Source: Acidobacteriota bacterium (GTDB lineage Bacteria; Acidobacteriota; Terriglobia; UBA7540). From it: DNA of 50,497 bases. Positions 1 through 9,317 of this stretch are shown piece by piece. The notes under the pieces were generated by a model. It searched no databases, had not been told where the DNA came from, and was given only the letters and a program-made list of their open reading frames with translations. The stretch spans positions 1 through 50,497 of the forward strand of contig PLSX01000116.1 in assembly GCA_003165315.1 (NCBI GenBank), read 5' to 3'. Each line of letters opens with the position of its first letter. The first letter of the stretch is position 1. A program made the translations under genes and the position numbers.

Positions 1-148
1 CCCACAGCGCCTACGATTCGCTGCTTCCGCTCTCGTGTGCCCAGCCCTCAAAAATCACCCCGCCTGCTGCTCTTCAAACCGGCAGAAGTGATGCTCATTT
101 TAACCGGCGCGGACAGGGATAAAATCCTCCCTCTGCAAAGGAGACGCC

Positions 149-1153
149 ATGCCAAACAAAGTCCGATGGGGTGTTTTGGGGGTTGCCAGGATCGCAACGC
201 GAAAGGTGATTCCGGGGATGCAGCAGGGTGAGTTGTGTGAAATTTCGGCGATCGCATCGCGGGACTTGCAAAAGGCCCAAGCGGCGGCAAGCGAACTTGG
301 AATTCCCAAGGCCTATGGATCTTACGAAGAGCTTTTGCTGGATCCGGAAATTGAGGCGGTCTACAACCCGCTGCCCAACCAGCTTCATGTTCCCTGGACG
401 ATCAAAGCGGCGGAAGCGGGCAAGCATGTTCTCTGTGAAAAGCCGCTGAGCCTCAATGCCGATGAGGCGCAGACGCTGCTGTCTGTGCAGGAACGTACCG
501 GCGTGAAGATCGGCGAAGCCTTTATGGTTCGCACGCACCCCCAGTGGTTGCGGACGCGGGAGATCATTGAATCCGGCCGGATCGGCACTTTGCGCTCGGT
601 CATGGGATTCTTCAGCTACTTCAATCGAGACAAGGCCAACATCCGCAATGTGCTCGAATGGGGTGGCGGTGGCTTGATGGACATCGGTTGTTACCCCATT
701 ACAACTTCCCGCTTTATCTTCCGCGAGGAGCCGCGGCGGGTAATGGGGCTGATTGAGCGCGATCCGGAAATGAAGATTGACCGGTTGACCTCGGCCATCC
801 TGGATTTTCCTTCGGGACAATCGATCTTTACCTGTAGTACGCAACTGGTGCCCTATCAACGCATGCAATTTTTCGGGACGCAGGGACGCGTCGACGTGGA
901 GATTCCGTTTAATGCCCCGAACGACAGACCTTGCCGGATCTTTATTGATGACGGCAGCGACCTCTTCGGAGGAGGCATCAGAACGGAAGAATTGGCCACT
1001 TGCGATCAGTATGCGATCCAGGGAGACGAGTTCTCACGGGAAATTCGCGATGGCGGAGATGCTCCAGTATCTGTTGAGGATGCCATTACGAACATGTCGG
1101 TGATTGATGCCATCTTCCGGTCCGCGGAATCGGGCAAGTGGGAAAAGCCTTGA
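149..1153 (+). CDS. Gfo/Idh/MocA family NAD(P)-dependent oxidoreductase
   Basis: A 334-residue protein with an N-terminal Rossmann domain (residues 5-20, VRWGVLGVARIA, a degenerate GxGxxA loop) and the family's EKP motif at residues 97-99 (CEKPLS), whose Lys is the usual catalytic and nicotinamide-contacting residue. The C-terminal half matches the alpha/beta substrate domain. The family oxidises or reduces sugars, inositols and similar polyols in the cytoplasm; the substrate cannot be read from the sequence. No signal peptide is visible. The ATG at 149 is supported by an AAGGAG ribosome site at 138-143. It converges on the TonB-receptor-like gene with only 26 bases between stops. Family is secure, substrate unknown. 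Confidence 0.9.
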   Translation: MPNKVRWGVLGVARIATRKVIPGMQQGELCEISAIASRDLQKAQAAASELGIPKAYGSYEELLLDPEIEAVYNPLPNQLHVPWTIKAAEAGKHVLCEKPLSLNADEAQTLLSVQERTGVKIGEAFMVRTHPQWLRTREIIESGRIGTLRSVMGFFSYFNRDKANIRNVLEWGGGGLMDIGCYPITTSRFIFREEPRRVMGLIERDPEMKIDRLTSAILDFPSGQSIFTCSTQLVPYQRMQFFGTQGRVDVEIPFNAPNDRPCRIFIDDGSDLFGGGIRTEELATCDQYAIQGDEFSREIRDGGDAPVSVEDAITNMSVIDAIFRSAESGKWEKP

Positions 1154-1179
1154 ATCCATGGGCTGCACCTGGTGCGGGA

Positions 1180-3720
1180 CTATTTTCTCCCCAATAATCT
1201 GATCCGCGCGATGAAGGCGCGGCCCGGAGCCCCTGAAAAGGCAAGATAGTCCGGTGAATCAACGTTGGAATTCACATAGGTGTAATTGCCCCGCTTGGTG
1301 ATGTTGTCCACGCCTGCACGCACCGCCCATTGATAATTGAAGATGGTGAACCTCCTCTCCAGGCTTACATCGAGGGAGAAGTATGTCGGGAAGCGTTGCG
1401 AATCGGGAGCCCCCACCACTTCCTGGGAGTCATTCATCGACGAAAAGGGAAAACCGGTACGCCAGTCCAGGGTGTAAGCGAAGTCAATTTTGTGAGTGAA
1501 AGGGAGCCAACCCCAGGAAAGAAATCGATGCGGCGCGTCCCAGGGCAGAGGGCCGCCTGCCTGTGGGCTGAAGAGCACGCTATCCAGGCTGTAAGCAAAG
1601 TCCGCGTTAGTGAGCGCTCTCGAATAGGTGTAAGAAGCAAACACGACGTGATTCTGCTTGAAAACATGCCGCAAGGTCAGACCAGCGGAATCGTAATGGT
1701 CGCGGCGATCATTGGTAAGCGTGAACTCTCCGGAGAATGGTCCGTTAGGCAAGGTGGAGGCACCAGGATTGATGAAGGTCCAGATGTTGTGGGCGCGCCG
1801 GTCCATCAGCTCAACGCGCATGTAAGTGGTTTTGGGCAGTTTCTGCTCAAATGCCACGCTTGAGTTGGTGACCAGCGAAAAGTGCAGTTGGCTGGGGTCT
1901 ACGGTGAAAGTGCTGAGGACCGGGGGTTGAAGAAGATTCAGCCCTGTAGCGTCGTAGAAGAGATCTGTCCGCGCGCCGGTGAGCGATCGGGTGAGAATAT
2001 CCAGGTTACTCGGGTCGCGGTAAATCCCAATGCCAGCGGAAAGTTTGCTGTCGCCATTGCGTTTCAGCAGAAAGGTTGACGCAAGGCGCGGCGACACTGC
2101 CACGCCGCTGACAATCTCATCCGTGTCAAAGCGCACGCCCGGTTCCACCAGCAACCTTTGTGACACTGACCAACGATCCTGGGCATAGCCGCTGGTCTCC
2201 ACGTTGTCGCGGGTGAAAGGCGGCGTATTGGTAAAGCTGACGCTGCGTGAAAGGGTACCATCGGCGCGTTCGACCAGATAGGGATGCCGGTCATACTGCT
2301 CATAATCGGAGAGCCGGTCGATATCAACCCCAATCTTGATCTCGTGTTTACCTGCCGCGTGTTGAGGTGGGACAAAGAGGTTGCCAATGGCCTCCGTCCG
2401 CGTGCCCTGGCCATGGTTGCTGAGGTAGTAGTTGCCGCTGGTTCCGTTGGGCGTTTCGATGTAGGTCTGATTGCCCATGGGCAAAACGCTTGTATAAAAG
2501 CTGCTCGTGGCTATGCCAGCCTCCAACAATGTGCCATCCTGGAAAAGATGCTGATCACGAACGGTGAACACGTACCCATTCGTGGTATAGCGCTGTGTGG
2601 TGGAATACGGGTCGAGTGGGTCCAACCCTGAATGAGGGGAGAACAGGGAGTTCAACAGCAGGCTCACAGTGAGGTTGTCATTCTGCGCCAGGTTTACCTG
2701 AACTTTGGAAAGGTTGCTCCCACGCCACACACTGGACCGATCGGCGTTGGCGGGCAGTTCAGTAAAGATGGTCGAGGCGAATTCACCCTCCAGCGCGTCC
2801 ATAAACCATGCTTTGCCTTTGCGGATGGGGCCGGACGCCATGATGCGAGGCGTCCAGTTGTTGATGTTGAGGCCGCGCCGGTCTGAGACGCCCGGAATGA
2901 AATCGGTGCCCGTAAAGCGCCAATGGTCGTCGCCAGTGCCTGTGCGCAAGCTGATGACCCCGCCCGAGCTCTTACCAAACTCCGTGGAATAGCGGCTGCC
3001 GGCCACATCCACGGACCGCAGGGCATCCACGCTGACGCGCGTCTGGAATTGGCCGGTGACGGGATCGGAGACGTTGAAGCCATCAATCTGATCGAGCACT
3101 TGGCGCGTGCTGGCGCCATTGACGTGCAGTTGGCCCGTGGAATCCTGAAGCACCCCGGGAAGAAATGGCAGCGAATAACGAATGTCGCGGTCAACGGGGA
3201 AGGGCAGATTGACAATCTCCGTGCTATTGAATGTCTCGCTTGCCTGGGTTTTTGCGGGATCGATGGCGGGGGGCGAATAGACCACATTCACCTGCTCGGG
3301 GAATTCCCGGATGTGGTGCAGCGTGACATCCACGCTGAGCACTTCACCAACATGGATGGCCGTCTGGTTGACCGCGAAAAAGGACTCCTTCTCGATGTGC
3401 AAGTTGTAGTCACCAGGCACGGCGTCGGGGAAGTCCTTGCGACCCGCATAATCGGATTCACCTTGCAAGGGTTTTCCCTGTGACGGTGTCAGCGTGATGC
3501 GTGCGGAGGGGACAGCAGCGCCGTTCTCATCCACCACGGCCACGTGCAGGTCCACATGCGCCTGGGCTTCCACCGGTTGCTGGGCAGGGGGCGCAGCTGC
3601 CGCCACCGGGGCAACTGCCAACGCCATCGCGAGCACCACCCACGCCGGAGCGATCGCCAAGGCAACGGCCCGCCAGACGAATCCCGCTCCGTCGTTCCGA
3701 TTTGGGATTCCTCCGCCCAT
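1180..3720 (-). CDS. TonB-dependent-receptor-like outer-membrane protein with carboxypeptidase-regulatory-like domain
   Basis: An 846-residue protein. An N-terminal hydrophobic segment (about residues 16-42, ending in an Ala-rich AAAAP) looks like a signal peptide. Residues about 55-135 form a carboxypeptidase-regulatory-like beta-sandwich (VDENGAAVPSARITL ... GDYNLHI). A plug-like region follows (VNGASTRQVLDQIDGFNVSDP ... STEFGKSSGGVI), then a long alternating beta-barrel region to the C-terminus. This build is typical of the Oar-like TonB receptors abundant in Acidobacteriota, but it is shorter than the roughly 1000-residue versions. Ligand unknown. The ribosome site at the assigned ATG is weak, so the start may lie a little downstream. 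It stands alone, with no TonB, ExbB or SusD partner. Confidence 0.82.
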   Translation of the reverse strand: MGGGIPNRNDGAGFVWRAVALAIAPAWVVLAMALAVAPVAAAAPPAQQPVEAQAHVDLHVAVVDENGAAVPSARITLTPSQGKPLQGESDYAGRKDFPDAVPGDYNLHIEKESFFAVNQTAIHVGEVLSVDVTLHHIREFPEQVNVVYSPPAIDPAKTQASETFNSTEIVNLPFPVDRDIRYSLPFLPGVLQDSTGQLHVNGASTRQVLDQIDGFNVSDPVTGQFQTRVSVDALRSVDVAGSRYSTEFGKSSGGVISLRTGTGDDHWRFTGTDFIPGVSDRRGLNINNWTPRIMASGPIRKGKAWFMDALEGEFASTIFTELPANADRSSVWRGSNLSKVQVNLAQNDNLTVSLLLNSLFSPHSGLDPLDPYSTTQRYTTNGYVFTVRDQHLFQDGTLLEAGIATSSFYTSVLPMGNQTYIETPNGTSGNYYLSNHGQGTRTEAIGNLFVPPQHAAGKHEIKIGVDIDRLSDYEQYDRHPYLVERADGTLSRSVSFTNTPPFTRDNVETSGYAQDRWSVSQRLLVEPGVRFDTDEIVSGVAVSPRLASTFLLKRNGDSKLSAGIGIYRDPSNLDILTRSLTGARTDLFYDATGLNLLQPPVLSTFTVDPSQLHFSLVTNSSVAFEQKLPKTTYMRVELMDRRAHNIWTFINPGASTLPNGPFSGEFTLTNDRRDHYDSAGLTLRHVFKQNHVVFASYTYSRALTNADFAYSLDSVLFSPQAGGPLPWDAPHRFLSWGWLPFTHKIDFAYTLDWRTGFPFSSMNDSQEVVGAPDSQRFPTYFSLDVSLERRFTIFNYQWAVRAGVDNITKRGNYTYVNSNVDSPDYLAFSGAPGRAFIARIRLLGRK

Positions 3721-3875
3721 AGGCGCTATTCTCTCTTACAAAAAAGCTTTTCGATAGTCCCGACTACGATACCGCGAAAGGGCTTTCGCATCCCTGCATA
3801 AGATGCGAATTTTCGGAGAACGGCCAGTCTCCACAGTCCAATCCTCTTCAACGAATGCGCGCCCGGAAATCGAGA

Positions 3876-4592
3876 TCAGCTTGCATCGTGAGTGCCCGGC
3901 AAAGATCCCGCACCATTAAAGAGATGACGCACGGTTTGGAGTGAGACTTTTTCAAAGCTGGGAACTATCACGTCAGCGCGGGTTTCGCGGCGGAGATCTT
4001 CAGCGGAGAAGGTGGAGGCGATGGCGATGCATTTCATTCCGGCGCGCTTGGCGGCCTCAATGCCGACATACGAATCTTCAAAGACCGCGCAGGCAGAAGG
4101 GTCAACCCCCAGCTTCCCGGCCGTCTTCAGATAGATTTCCGGGTGAGGCTTGGGGTTGAACGTCGCGTCCACTGCCAGGATCTCCCGGAAGTAGCCCCGC
4201 AGGCCGAGCGCATCAATGAGGAACTTCACGTTACTGGCAATGGCGGCGGAAGCCACGGCCATGACGATGCCTTGCGAATGGATCTCTTCGATCAGGCGCC
4301 GCACACCGGGAAGCGCGGGCGGGTTGGGACCGATCTCTTCGCGGAAGATGGCGTCCAACTCCTCGCTGAGTTCGGAAACCTGTTCGCGGGTCAGATGGTC
4401 GCCCAGGAAGCGGCGAAAAATCATATCGTTGGCGGGTCCCAGCACGATTCCCGGCAGGGCCTTCTCATCGACAGGAATTCCGTGCCTCCGCAGGAAGCCA
4501 GCCCACTTGCGCAGATGAAACGGGCTGCTATCAACCAGAACGCCATCCATATCGAAGATAATTGCCGCCGGCAAATTACTGTTTTGAGTCAT
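3876..4592 (-). CDS. HAD superfamily phosphatase / beta-phosphoglucomutase-like
   Basis: A 238-residue HAD hydrolase of the subfamily I (PGMB-like) type. Motif I is IIFDMDGVLVDSS (nucleophile and acid/base Asp at about residues 14 and 16), motif II is the Ser in AVASAA, motif III is the Lys in NPKPHPEIY and motif IV is VFEDSYVGIEAA. A helical cap lies between motifs I and II. Likely substrates are sugar phosphates such as beta-glucose-1-phosphate or 2-deoxyglucose-6-phosphate, but the sequence does not settle which. About 155 bases of unassigned sequence separate it from the upstream receptor gene. It is on the same strand as the broken polX, 165 bases downstream of it, so it may be independently transcribed. 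Confidence 0.88.
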   Translation of the reverse strand: MTQNSNLPAAIIFDMDGVLVDSSPFHLRKWAGFLRRHGIPVDEKALPGIVLGPANDMIFRRFLGDHLTREQVSELSEELDAIFREEIGPNPPALPGVRRLIEEIHSQGIVMAVASAAIASNVKFLIDALGLRGYFREILAVDATFNPKPHPEIYLKTAGKLGVDPSACAVFEDSYVGIEAAKRAGMKCIAIASTFSAEDLRRETRADVIVPSFEKVSLQTVRHLFNGAGSLPGTHDAS

Positions 4593-4757
4593 AGTATCTA
4601 CGAGTATCCAGTGTGGCAGCCAGTGTGCCAGACTGTTGCGAATGTGACGGCCCGGCTACTCCTCTGCCCGGTGAAGGCGCGTTTAACGAAACGCCACAAA
4701 ATGCGCCATTTGAATCCGAAACCTGAAGCCTTTCAATCACACTCCGCCCCCCGATCC

Positions 4758-6493
4758 CTACCGTGGCAACGGCCGCAGGCCGGCGAGCAGTTTCTCCGGA
4801 GGCAGGGTATTGAGCACCCCCGATTTCTCCATCCAGCCGCGGCGTGCGGTGATCACGCCGTAGCGCATCAATTTGAAATGTTGAGGGTCGTGCGCGTCAG
4901 TGGAGATGATAATCTTCATGCCGCGGTCGCGAGCCAACTTCACGTGGCGATCGCAGAGGTCCAGGCGTTCAGGGGCGGCATTGACTTCCAGGATGACACC
5001 GAATTCCCTGGCCGCCGCAAAAACCTTTTCGATATCGAACAGAAACGGGTCGCGACGCAAGATCAGGCGGCCGGTGGGGTGGCCGAGAATTCGTACGTAA
5101 GGGTTCTCCAAGGCCCGCAGCAGGCGCGTGGTCATCTCATCCGAGGGCATGTTCATGCGGGAATGGACGCTGGCCAGGACAATGTCAAATTGCTTCAGCA
5201 GTTCGTTGGAATAATCCAGCGCCCCGTCACCCATGATGTCAACTTCCGTGCCCGCCCATATTTCAATGCCCTTCACCTTCTTGCGCGCAGCGCGGATGCG
5301 CTGAATGTGCTCCACGGCGCGCTCCTCGCTCAAACCGTTGGCAACAGTGACGGCCTTGGAGTGGTCGGTGATCAGAATGTATTGGTAGCCGAGTTGTTTT
5401 GCCGCGTCCTGCCATATCCTCAATGCTCGCGTGGCCGTCCGACGCGGTGGTGTGCATTTGCAGGTCGCCGCGAATGTCGCCCAATTCCACCAGTTTGGGC
5501 AGCTCATCTTTTTCCGCCGCTTCAATTTCGCCCAGGTTTTCGCGCAGTTCCGGGGGAATCCACGCGCAGACCCAGTTTGGCGTAGATCTCCTCTTCCGTG
5601 CGGCTGGCCAGAAGTTTCTCCCCGTGGTAAAGCCCGTACTCATTCAGCGTCCATCCGTTGCCCTTGGCGCGATGCCGCAGCGCCACGTTATGTTCCTTGG
5701 AACCGGTGAAGTATTGCAGGGCGGCGCCATAAGCGGAACGGTCAAGCAGGCGCACATCAACCTGCATATCGTTCTTCAGCTTCACACTGACCTTGTCGTC
5801 GCCTTTGCCCAGGATGGAGGCAATGCCGGGAAATTTCACGAAGTGATCGGCAATGCTCGAGTGGTCGCGGCCGGTCACAAGCAGGTCAAGGTCTCCCACC
5901 GTTTCACGCCCGCGGCGCAGCGAGCCGGCGGGAGTAACCTCTTCGACGGCTTTGGAATCATGCAGCCAGGCGCTGAGAATTTCAGCGGTTTCATACGCCG
6001 TATCCAGGCGGAAGCGGCCGGCAGCCCGGCGAAAGGTCTCGATGGCTTTCAGGATGTTCTCTTCCGACTTTTCGCTCATCCCCGGCAAACTGCGCAGCCG
6101 GCCTTCCTTGGCGGCAGCTTCCAGATCGTCAACGCTTTGAACATTCGCCTGCTTGTAGAAGAGCCGCACTTTCTGCGGGCCGACGGTTTGCAGTTGCAGC
6201 AGATCAAGCAGGCTGCGTGGGACTTTGGCGAGCTGCTCCTGGTGGTAGGCAGACTGGCCGGTTTCCACGAGTTCCGTAATCTTCTTGGCCAGGTCGGCGC
6301 CAATCCCGGGAATGTCCGTCAGTTTGCGGCTGAGGTCGCGTGCCACGTCTTCCAGGCGCTCCGGAAAGCCTTCGATTGAGCGCTTGGCGCGGTCATAAGC
6401 GGCAGCCTTAAACGTCCACTTGGGATCGTCCTGGATGATCTTCATCAGATTGGAGATCTCTTCAAAGACGGCGGCGATTTCGTGGTTTTCCAT
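4758..6493 (-). pseudogene. polX: DNA polymerase/3'-5' exonuclease PolX, interrupted by two frameshifts
   Basis: Read across three frames this is a full bacterial family X polymerase. It has an N-terminal helix-hairpin-helix region (DIPGIGADLAKKI, SLPGMSEKSEENI), a nucleotidyltransferase core with GDLDLLVTG metal ligands, and a C-terminal PHP exonuclease domain ([35 protein letters not shown]). The frame changes once near 5560-5566 (between AKLGL and WIPPELRE) and again near 5410-5416 (between SIEDMA and [10 protein letters not shown]). Both shifts are +1, as if one extra base sits in each place. The true start is probably the ATG at 6493, preceded by GGAGG at a 7-base spacing. Either the gene is dead, with polymerase and PHP parts made separately, or the assembly has two single-base errors. 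Confidence 0.8.
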
Positions 6494-7858
6494 TTGGCCT
6501 CCGAACCGGGCAATTGCAGTATATCTTAACAAGCCCTCCGACTGTTATTCGACGTCCCGACCATGTTCCTTACCCCTCGATTTTAGCTAAGTTGCTTTAT
6601 TTTCATACATATCGTGGCCTAAAAAGCTAAGTCATTTGTTTTCATCAATATCGTGGGATCATCCAATCTGTCGTTTTCATTTTCCTTTGTTTTCATCAAC
6701 ATCGTGGGTTCTTCCTTTATTTTTAATTCCCCCTTTTTTCCCTCGCCCAACCCGCAAAATTGAGATAACCCCCCTTTCATCAATGACATACAATCTCCGA
6801 CAAATTCTCCGAATTCCCTCTAAGTCCCTGTTTTTTCATAAACATCGTGGCCTCTTCCGGCGTTTTCCTGTGCCAAGGCGCCGATCCGGGCGCCAAAATG
6901 AGCTCCCCTCCTGGATTAGGAGGGGTGGCGCGTCGAGCGCCGGGTTAGTGCCTGTTCGGGTCTAAGCGACATTCTATTGCTGACCTGGAATCGGTATCTT
7001 CACACTCTTCATACCCCTAAATTGTTTTCATAGAGATCGCCGGATGCACCTTCAATTTTTGACCTATGAGCCAGAAGCAAGGAGCGAGGAGTTGGGATCA
7101 TGGCCCGTACAGCAGGCCGCAGGGGCGGGCGTCTGAGCCCGCAAGAATCTCTCCAGGCATTTGGCACTATGACTTCTTTCCGTTCCTTTGTTTTCATGAA
7201 TATCGCCGGATGCACCCTCGATTTTGAGAACAGAAACTCGAAATTGGAAACTGGAGGCATGTGCCGACCTCAAAGTCGACTCGACGTCAAGTCAGGAAAG
7301 CACTTGGCGCAAGGTTCCGGCAATCATGGTCTCTCGGCGAAATTACGTGCAAATAGGGGTTTGTTTCATGACATCTAGGGTGTTTCGGCCGCATTTGGGT
7401 CTAAAAGGTCACTCACTTCATGTCATTTCGAATAAAATGTCCACATATTGGGCCGGCATTTTGTCCATGTTTTGTTTGTTTTTATACACATAGTGGCTTT
7501 GTTCGTCGAAAAAAACATCAATAACATCCTTTTTTCTGAGCCCTTCGCCTCTCGCGACTAATTGTTTCATGTTTGGACGGTTTGGCTTCCTGAACTTGAC
7601 GATTTGTCATGTACTTTTTCCGCCGATTCTGTCATGGGCAGGATCCTTCGGGTAGCGCTGTGCGTCGGCCCGCCCAATCCCGACCCGCTACAAAGGCTAC
7701 TCTAGAGGCTAGCGATTGTCAAGAAAATTCGTCTCCGATGGTGACAAAGTGGCAGGATGCCGGCGACCCCACGCCCCTTGCTTGGCCGCGCTGCACGCAG
7801 AACACGAGCCAAATTGGGTGGAAGCACCAAGTCTGGCGCATGCGGGTGGCACTCCAAG
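6494..7858. other. 1.36-kb gene desert rich in dispersed repeats
   Basis: No open frame here looks like a conserved protein. The stretch is occupied by the TTTTCAT...ATCGTGG repeat cluster (6597-7500, separate entry), a perfect 7-bp hairpin (CCCCTCC at 6905-6911 with GGAGGGG at 6919-6925), a GGCGCC palindrome pair around 6880-6897, and a second shared block after two repeat copies (about 7034-7062 and 7204-7227). The part from 7500 to 7858 shows nothing recognisable. It separates the start of polX from the end of the VWFA gene. Confidence 0.7.
6597..7500 (+). repeat. Cluster of about 22-bp dispersed repeats, consensus around TTTTCATnAAnATCGTGG
   Basis: At least seven imperfect copies, all in the same orientation: 6597-6619, 6635-6657, 6686-6708, 6830-6852, 7021-7043, 7186-7208 and 7475-7497; a decayed copy lies at about 7359-7381. 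A run of T precedes a conserved CAT, two to three variable bases, then ATCGTGG or ATCGCCGG. Distances between copies range from about 15 to 270 bases, so it is not a CRISPR array. Copies at 7021 and 7186 also share about 17 bases of downstream sequence, which points to duplication of a larger unit. Function unknown. Confidence 0.75.
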
Positions 7859-8860
7859 TCATGGTGAAGTTCTGCTGGGAGGGGCAGACTCGGGCTCTGG
7901 ATAGTAGCCATGGCGGGCGAAAACCCTGTATGGGTGTTTGGAATCCTGGGCGCGGCCGGAGAGGCGGACGTCGATCACGCGAAAGGTGCGGTCGTGGCGG
8001 GGGTTGGAACTCTGGTAGCCGAGTGTATAGCGCTGTTTCAGCCGCGATATAACGGCGGCCATGGCCTTTTGCGCCGATCCCACCGTGCCCATATCGATGA
8101 TTTCGCCCCCCGTTTCGAGCATGATCTTGTTCACCCAGCGGGCGCCAGGAATCCACCCCGGATCGTCCACTGTGCCTTCAAGGCGGTCGCGTCCGACCCT
8201 GACGCTGTATACGATCGTCTGGGTCTCGAGTGCCAGCCGAATCACGTCGGTCCCGTTGAACTCCCCTTTGGCCGTCGGCTGGTTGTCGGAGATCATGATG
8301 ACCGCGTGGCGGCGGTCACGGGCCTCCTGGCCCAGATATTCAATCGACCCGTAAAGGGCATCGGCGATGTTGGTGCCGCCCGTGGAACCAATCCCCATGA
8401 TGCTGTCGGCAATCGATTTGCGGTCAGTCGTCAAATCGACCAGCCGCTCCGGATGCGCGGCGAAGGCATAGAGGGCCACTTGATCCTCGGGCTTGAGCTG
8501 CGAGAGGGTGTCGTAGGCGGCGCGGTGCAGTTCACCCAGCATCGGCGATATGCTGCTGCTGCCGTCCACCACCAGCGCCACGGCCAAAGGCAACTCGTCA
8601 CGCGAGAAGTACAAAATCGGCTGCTCCAGGCCGTCTTCAAACACGCGGAAATCTTCCCGCTTAAGATCATTGATGAGCCTGCCCTTGTCGTCCCGGACTG
8701 TCGCCTCCACCAGGACCAGGTTGACGTCCGCTTTTAGCGTGAATCCGTCCGTTTCAGGCGGCAGATGGTTCCCGGGAACAGCAGTGCCTTGCGCCCAAAG
8801 TTCAAAACAGAGTGCGAAAGCCCAGAGTCCAAGTGTGCAAGCTGCCAGCGCTTGTTTCAA
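7859..8860 (-). CDS. Secreted VWFA-domain protein
   Basis: A 333-residue protein with an N-terminal signal peptide (hydrophobic residues about 4-22, ending near WAQG). A short beta domain follows (residues about 45-80, LVEATVRDDKGRLINDLKREDFRVFEDG), then a von Willebrand factor A domain. The metal-ion-dependent adhesion site is complete: DxSxS at residues 99-103 (DGSSS), the Thr in STGGTNI and the Asp in MISDN. This arrangement is a large paralogous family in Acidobacteriota, usually exported; partners are unknown. It is divergent from the histidine kinase gene with a 457-base gap between them. No signature links it to a specific process. Confidence 0.88.
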   Translation of the reverse strand: MKQALAACTLGLWAFALCFELWAQGTAVPGNHLPPETDGFTLKADVNLVLVEATVRDDKGRLINDLKREDFRVFEDGLEQPILYFSRDELPLAVALVVDGSSSISPMLGELHRAAYDTLSQLKPEDQVALYAFAAHPERLVDLTTDRKSIADSIMGIGSTGGTNIADALYGSIEYLGQEARDRRHAVIMISDNQPTAKGEFNGTDVIRLALETQTIVYSVRVGRDRLEGTVDDPGWIPGARWVNKIMLETGGEIIDMGTVGSAQKAMAAVISRLKQRYTLGYQSSNPRHDRTFRVIDVRLSGRAQDSKHPYRVFARHGYYPEPESAPPSRTSP

Positions 8861-9317
8861 AGGTCACCGCCAGGATTCACTCGATAGCTCCCAAAATACC
8901 ATACTCCATCAATGACATTCCCGTGGGCGATTGCGTGGCGATCGGATTCGGGCGGGGAAGTTGCCTTCGCGCCAGGTGGTTACGATCTGGCCGTAAAACT
9001 CCCCAAACGCAGAACTCTGCCTGACGTCCCTTGCCATTTTATATCGCGGTGGAACAATTCGTTTGGATGGAGTAATGCGTGGCGGTGGCAAACCGCTGGA
9101 TCTGGCCCTGGCGATGCGAGTTAATTTCCCGCCAAGAAATGCAAGACTTCAAAGCATTGACCTTTCGGTGTGCATGGGGCGGACTCAAGCTCGGCGCCAC
9201 GAGCAACATGGTTTCTTCAGCCACTGGACCAGTCGTTAGTCCGGCCACTGCTTTGGCCGCCGCGGGTTGCCTTCCGCCATGAGCAATGGTAGTTTGAAAG
9301 TGCCCGGGGTGAATTGA
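8861..9317. other. Divergent intergenic region between VWFA and histidine kinase genes
   Basis: This 457-base stretch must hold promoters for both divergent genes. I see no convincing -35/-10 pair, no hairpin followed by T, and no open frame with a recognisable product. The kinase start at 9318 has only a weak GGGGTGA ribosome site. Confidence 0.5.

Noticed and set aside
95-868. Minus-strand open frame opposite the first oxidoreductase
   Set aside because: Overlaps a clear Gfo/Idh/MocA gene; no recognisable product.
4143-5585. 480-codon plus-strand open frame over the HAD and polX genes
   Set aside because: It crosses two minus-strand genes and the gap between them and matches nothing; a shadow.
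6597-7500. TTTTCAT...ATCGTGG repeats as a CRISPR array
   Set aside because: Spacing between copies varies from about 15 to 270 bases and copies differ in several positions, so it is not a repeat-spacer array.
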